In this document: piece after piece, positions 12,725-15,182 of the stretch | How positions within the stretch are numbered: position 1 is the first letter of the stretch | Layout: the number at the start of each line of letters is the position of its first letter | Assembly (NCBI GenBank): GCA_049794535.1 | Contig: JBARCX010000259.1 | Location: forward strand, 1-15,182 | DNA length: 15,182 nucleotides | Reading direction: 5' to 3' | Origin: JBARCX01 sp049794535 | Lineage (GTDB): Bacteria; Pseudomonadota; Gammaproteobacteria; Xanthomonadales; Rhodanobacteraceae | Program-made: the position numbers and the translations under genes | The notes under the pieces: generated by a model | Seen by the model: only the letters and a program-made list of their open reading frames with translations | What the model was told of the DNA's origin: nothing | The model's database searches: none

Positions 12725-13840
12725 TTACGCCAAGTTCGGATCGACGGCGTAGGTGTCCAGCGACAGCGCGCCGAAGTCCATCTGGTTGTACTGCGTCTTC
12801 TTCAGACCCAGGATCGTGCTGGAACCGATCACGATCTGGTTGCCGCGATCGTCCAGTTCCTCGTGCCAATCGAAGCGCAGGCCAGAGCCAGGCGAACCGA
12901 AGGCCATCACGATCGCCTGGGCTCCCATGAAGAGCGCGCGGGCCGCCGGCTGGTTGTTGTCCACGCCGTAGCTGTTAAACAGGATGGCCGACTGGTGGCT
13001 ATGCAACACCACACCGCGGTACATGCCCATGGAGCCGGTGAAGATCGGGTTGCCTTGACCTTGTGCAGCGGCGGCGGCCTTCTGGATATCCATCCAGTTG
13101 GTGGTGTTCTGCGTGGTGGTGCGCAGGTTCTGTTCCTGGAAGCTGTGCATCACGATCACATAGCGCTTCTCGCCATTGATCTTGATTGGGCGGATCTTGA
13201 TCTTGCCGTCGGTACCGCCGCCCATCGTCTCGGCCTTGGTGACCGCGCGATCAATGATGTCCAGACCGAAACCGTCCGAACTGGTGATGGTGGCCGCACT
13301 GGTTGCGGAACCACCAAACAACAAGTGGTTGCTGTCGGGCGCGGCCAGCGGGTTACCTGCGAAGCCGGTGTAATCCGTATCTTCGATGTAGTCGCTGTTC
13401 ACACCGCGAGCACCGGAGCCGTAGATAAAGCACAGCTCATCGTTCCAACGTGCCCACCACTCGGCCATCTTCTGGCGAGCCACAACACGTAGGTCATGCA
13501 TGGTGCGCTTGCGGCTCATACGGCCGCCGGCGTTCACGCCGCACCAGACCTGGTCGACGCTCACCTTGTCGTTGAAGTTCTGGAGCTGTTCCTCACGGCC
13601 GCGGCGCGTGGCATCGCCGTAAACCGGTTTCTGCTTCAGCTGCGCGAACAGCGAGTAGTTGATGGTGTCGCCGGCGTCGTTCTCGAGCTCGGTGAGTACC
13701 TGGATCGGCGTCGGGGCATCCTGTGCCTTCGACATGAAGCGCGCACCCCAATAGCTTTCCTTTGCCATGTCGGTAAACAAGGTTGCCGACCAGCGCTTGA
13801 CCGCGATGGGGTTATTGAGACCAATGATCGTCTGAGACAT
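12725..13840 (-). CDS. Major capsid protein, N4-gp56 family (371 aa)
   Basis: This is the major subunit of the icosahedral head, expected to have the HK97 fold. Family hallmarks visible are the ELENDAGDTI segment (51-60), the short beta hairpin region ending in G81-R-E-E-Q-L, the stretch DKVSVDQVWCGV (91-102), and the R107-M-S-R-K-R-T-x-x-D-L-R motif leading into a Trp-rich helix (about 119-136, WWARW). A G-S-G-A-R-G loop follows. The C-terminal half alternates beta strands with the conserved-looking lines KRYVIVMHSFQEQNLR and GMYRGVVLHSH. Length is normal for the family, and no large insertion or frameshift is seen. SD AGAGGA lies nine bases upstream. The preceding scaffold-like gene and following decoration candidate agree with this call. 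Family members occur in N4-like phages and many prophages, so the name does not imply an N4-like life cycle. Confidence 0.93.
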   Translation of the reverse strand: MSQTIIGLNNPIAVKRWSATLFTDMAKESYWGARFMSKAQDAPTPIQVLTELENDAGDTINYSLFAQLKQKPVYGDATRRGREEQLQNFNDKVSVDQVWCGVNAGGRMSRKRTMHDLRVVARQKMAEWWARWNDELCFIYGSGARGVNSDYIEDTDYTGFAGNPLAAPDSNHLLFGGSATSAATITSSDGFGLDIIDRAVTKAETMGGGTDGKIKIRPIKINGEKRYVIVMHSFQEQNLRTTTQNTTNWMDIQKAAAAAQGQGNPIFTGSMGMYRGVVLHSHQSAILFNSYGVDNNQPAARALFMGAQAIVMAFGSPGSGLRFDWHEELDDRGNQIVIGSSTILGLKKTQYNQMDFGALSLDTYAVDPNLA

Positions 13841-13923
13841 GAATGCAGTCCTCTAATGAGGTGGAGGGCACTCATGCGCCGAGCGAATTGGTGCCCGCGC
13901 TCTTGCGCAGGCCGTTGGCGTAA
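13841..13923 (-). promoter_or_regulatory. Structured leader of the capsid gene with SD hairpin
   Basis: This 83-base leader is the longest gap in the head module. Read on the minus strand, GGGCAC (13891-13896) can pair with GTGCCC (13866-13871). Next to it, CCTC-ATTA-GAGG (13850-13861) forms a four-base-pair hairpin whose GAGG arm is the capsid gene's Shine-Dalgarno site, nine bases before ATG. The pairings are read directly from the sequence; that they tune capsid translation is inference. I see no convincing promoter -35/-10 pair. Confidence 0.4.
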
Positions 13924-14163
13924 TTACGCCGGTGACACAGACCGTTGCAGGAACGGTCGCTGTACTTCGTTGCTGGCCGCAACAGGTGCGGCAGCTTGTG
14001 GCTTTGTTTCCGGTATGGGATCGCCGGACTTGATACGTTCGATATCCGCGTCGCTATCGATCTTCAGGCGAGCGCGTTGGCCGCTCTTAGCCACCAGGGT
14101 GATACGCGTGTCATGGCCGACCATGAGCGTGTCGCCCGGCGCCAACTCCTGAAAGAACGGCAT
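13924..14163 (-). CDS. Small CsrA-like-core protein between scaffold and capsid genes (79 aa)
   Basis: Residues 9-44 align by eye with the beta-sheet core of the carbon storage regulator CsrA. The motif is G10-D-T-L-M-V-G16, followed by alternating beta residues, then S27-G28-Q, R32-L-K-I, and D40-I-E-R. CsrA has G-E-T-L-M-I-G, K-G-N-Q-V-R-I and E-V-x-V-H-R at these places. Two RNA-binding parts of CsrA are missing: the N-terminal L-T-R-R strand is replaced by FFQELA, and the V-H-R-E-E-I end becomes IERIKSG. Residues 48-79 are a Pro/Ala/Arg-rich tail. SD AAGGA overlaps the stop of the scaffold-like gene, with ATG seven bases on. It could be a degenerate or repurposed CsrA fold, a small beta head protein, or a capsid decoration factor. 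The gene call is good; the relationship is moderate; RNA binding is doubtful. Confidence 0.75.
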   Translation of the reverse strand: MPFFQELAPGDTLMVGHDTRITLVAKSGQRARLKIDSDADIERIKSGDPIPETKPQAAAPVAASNEVQRPFLQRSVSPA

Positions 14164-14172
14164 ACGGTGTCC

Positions 14173-15150
14173 TTAGACCTTTGACGTAGCCAGCGACGTG
14201 GCACCTGGTGCGTCCGACAAATAGGCATCACGTTGCGCCGGCGTCATGCGAGCGAGAGCATCCTCGAGAGCGCCGATGTCTTTGCTATCCAAATCGGCAA
14301 AGGTGCTGTTGCGCCCGGCCTCGATGGGCGCGGCCGCAGGTGCGGTCGCAAGTGTGGCCGGTACCGCTGCCGGTTGGCGTGCAGCAACGGCGGCAGCAAC
14401 AGCAGCGGCGCCAGAAGCGTTCGGATCCGACGCCTGTGCGGTGGGCGGCGTGTAGCCAAATGCATCGAATGCATCTTTCTGGGCCCGCGCGAATAAATCG
14501 GTCGGAGATAAGGTGCCACCTGTCTCCTTATCAATGGTGAGGACCGCCTGTTGCATCGCATTGCGGCGAAGGCTATTCGACATGAAGTCCTTGTTCTGGC
14601 CTTCCCAACTCAATGCTGTGGCGTTGAAATCAGCAGCGGCCTGCTGAACTGCAAAATTCTGGCGTTCTTCCCAAAGGGTCACTCGGGCTGTAAATGCGCC
14701 CTCTTCACGTGAAAGCGCGCGTTGAGCCTGCTGAAGTTGGTCACCATCCAGATCACCGGCGTCATACCGTGTTTGCAACGCGGCGTATTCAGCGTCGAAA
14801 TCCTTTGGTGCCTCCGGTTTGGCTTGAGCAGGCACACCTACAGGGGCCGGTGCAGCAACTGGTGCAGGCGCTGGCGAGGCAACAACCGCCGTCGGGTCGG
14901 TAGCAGCAGGCGAAGCAGCGGGAGCTGGTGCCGGTACCGCAGCCGAAGGATCAACGGCAGCAGGCGCTGCGGCTGGCGTTTTGGCAGCTGCAGCTGCTGC
15001 CGCTTGAGCAGCGACAGCAGCGGCATCGTTCGGATCAACCTGCGGGTCGGTACCGATGGTGTCTACCTGCGCGGCAAGCAACGCTTCCTTATCGGTGGGC
15101 TCGCCACCGTTGACGATCGCGGCAGGCTGATCTGTTTTTTCGTCGGACAT
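14173..15150 (-). CDS. Scaffold-like capsid assembly protein, Ala/Pro-rich (325 aa)
   Basis: This protein probably acts as the internal scaffold for procapsid assembly. That is inferred from its place just before the capsid gene and from its composition. Residues 1-40 are acidic, and residues 43-112 are a low-complexity Ala/Pro/Val stretch. Residues 113-235 form a predicted helical, charged segment rich in Gln, Glu, Arg and Ala, with several Trp/Phe positions, that looks like the folded core. A second Ala-rich linker covers about 240-275. The C-terminus (280-325) has a short conserved-looking segment with the motif MTPAQRDAYLSD. There is no Cys and no signal peptide. ATG is preceded by GAGG five bases upstream. 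The gene ends nine bases before the next start. Scaffolds diverge fast, so the role is better supported by context than by sequence; a head-maturation or minor head protein is the alternative. Confidence 0.72.
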   Translation of the reverse strand: MSDEKTDQPAAIVNGGEPTDKEALLAAQVDTIGTDPQVDPNDAAAVAAQAAAAAAAKTPAAAPAAVDPSAAVPAPAPAASPAATDPTAVVASPAPAPVAAPAPVGVPAQAKPEAPKDFDAEYAALQTRYDAGDLDGDQLQQAQRALSREEGAFTARVTLWEERQNFAVQQAAADFNATALSWEGQNKDFMSNSLRRNAMQQAVLTIDKETGGTLSPTDLFARAQKDAFDAFGYTPPTAQASDPNASGAAAVAAAVAARQPAAVPATLATAPAAAPIEAGRNSTFADLDSKDIGALEDALARMTPAQRDAYLSDAPGATSLATSKV

Positions 15151-15160
15151 GGTTGCCTCG

Positions 15161-15182
15161 TTATGGCTCGGGTGTGGCGTAT
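15161..15182 (-). CDS. Possible 3' end of the upstream gene (partial)
   Basis: One minus-strand frame reads six sense codons (Tyr-Ala-Thr-Pro-Glu-Pro) and then TAA, ten bases before the scaffold-like gene starts. In phages with this head-gene order the gene before the scaffold is often the portal protein, but seven codons cannot identify a product. It may be chance open frame, so treat it only as a hint that an upstream gene ends here. Confidence 0.3.

Noticed and set aside
12863..14152. Long plus-strand open frames opposite the capsid and CsrA-like genes (209 and 218 codons)
   Set aside because: They lie antisense to well-supported genes, have unnatural His/Arg-rich composition and no SD, and reflect codon bias of the true strand.
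14811..15010. Apparent short DNA repeats in the Ala/Pro-rich part of the scaffold-like gene
   Set aside because: They follow from low-complexity Ala/Pro/Val coding with similar codons, not from a distinct repeat element or CRISPR array.
1..15182. Defence, anti-defence, CRISPR, tRNA or mobile-element content
   Set aside because: I looked for direct-repeat arrays, cloverleaf patterns, transposase motifs and non-structural gene cassettes and saw none; coding is continuous with structural genes.

Overview
The window is a compact block of virion structural genes from a tailed double-stranded DNA phage or a prophage. Every gene I can support is on the minus strand, so transcription runs from high to low coordinates. 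The anchor is the major capsid protein at 12725-13840, which I recognise as the N4-gp56 family. The moderately GC-rich sequence (by eye, high 50s percent) and strong AGGA/GAGG Shine-Dalgarno sites fit a pseudomonadotal host, but nothing identifies the genus. There is no integrase, terminase, holin/endolysin, replication gene, tRNA, IS element or CRISPR array, so the window cannot show whether this is a free phage or a prophage.

Layout in transcription order. Head module (15182 down to about 12100): a possible last few codons of an upstream gene, an Ala/Pro-rich scaffold-like protein, a 79-aa protein whose core resembles CsrA, the major capsid protein, and a 159-aa candidate head decoration protein bracketed by two strong hairpins. 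Connector module (12088 down to 8829): a small protein with a phage-type N-terminal domain, a head-tail adaptor-like protein, a beta-sandwich structural protein, a newly called 48-aa ORF, and a 433-aa propeller-like stopper or tail protein. Distal/tail module (8821 down to 1): a zinc-ribbon protein, a 198-aa structural protein, a very large 885-aa beta-rich protein, two tandem paralogues, two small proteins (the second Cys-rich), a lectin-like beta-sandwich protein, a 439-aa fibre-like protein carrying two successive repeat arrays, a 379-aa coiled-coil protein, and the N-terminal 234 codons of a Pro/Ala/Ser/Thr-rich protein that runs off the left edge.

The genes are packed like one late operon: gaps are short, and many junctions are stop/start overlaps (TGATG four times, ATGA once, ATGGTGA once), implying translational coupling in the tail half. 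The head half has longer gaps with strong SD sites and hairpins, as expected where capsid proteins need different dosage. No long tape-measure gene is present and the adaptor plus stopper set looks podovirus-like, but that is inference.

I see no defence, anti-defence or other clearly new system. The best leads are the CsrA-like protein beside the capsid gene, the double repeat array in the fibre-like protein, the hairpins around the capsid and decoration genes, and the unrecognised 885-aa virion protein.
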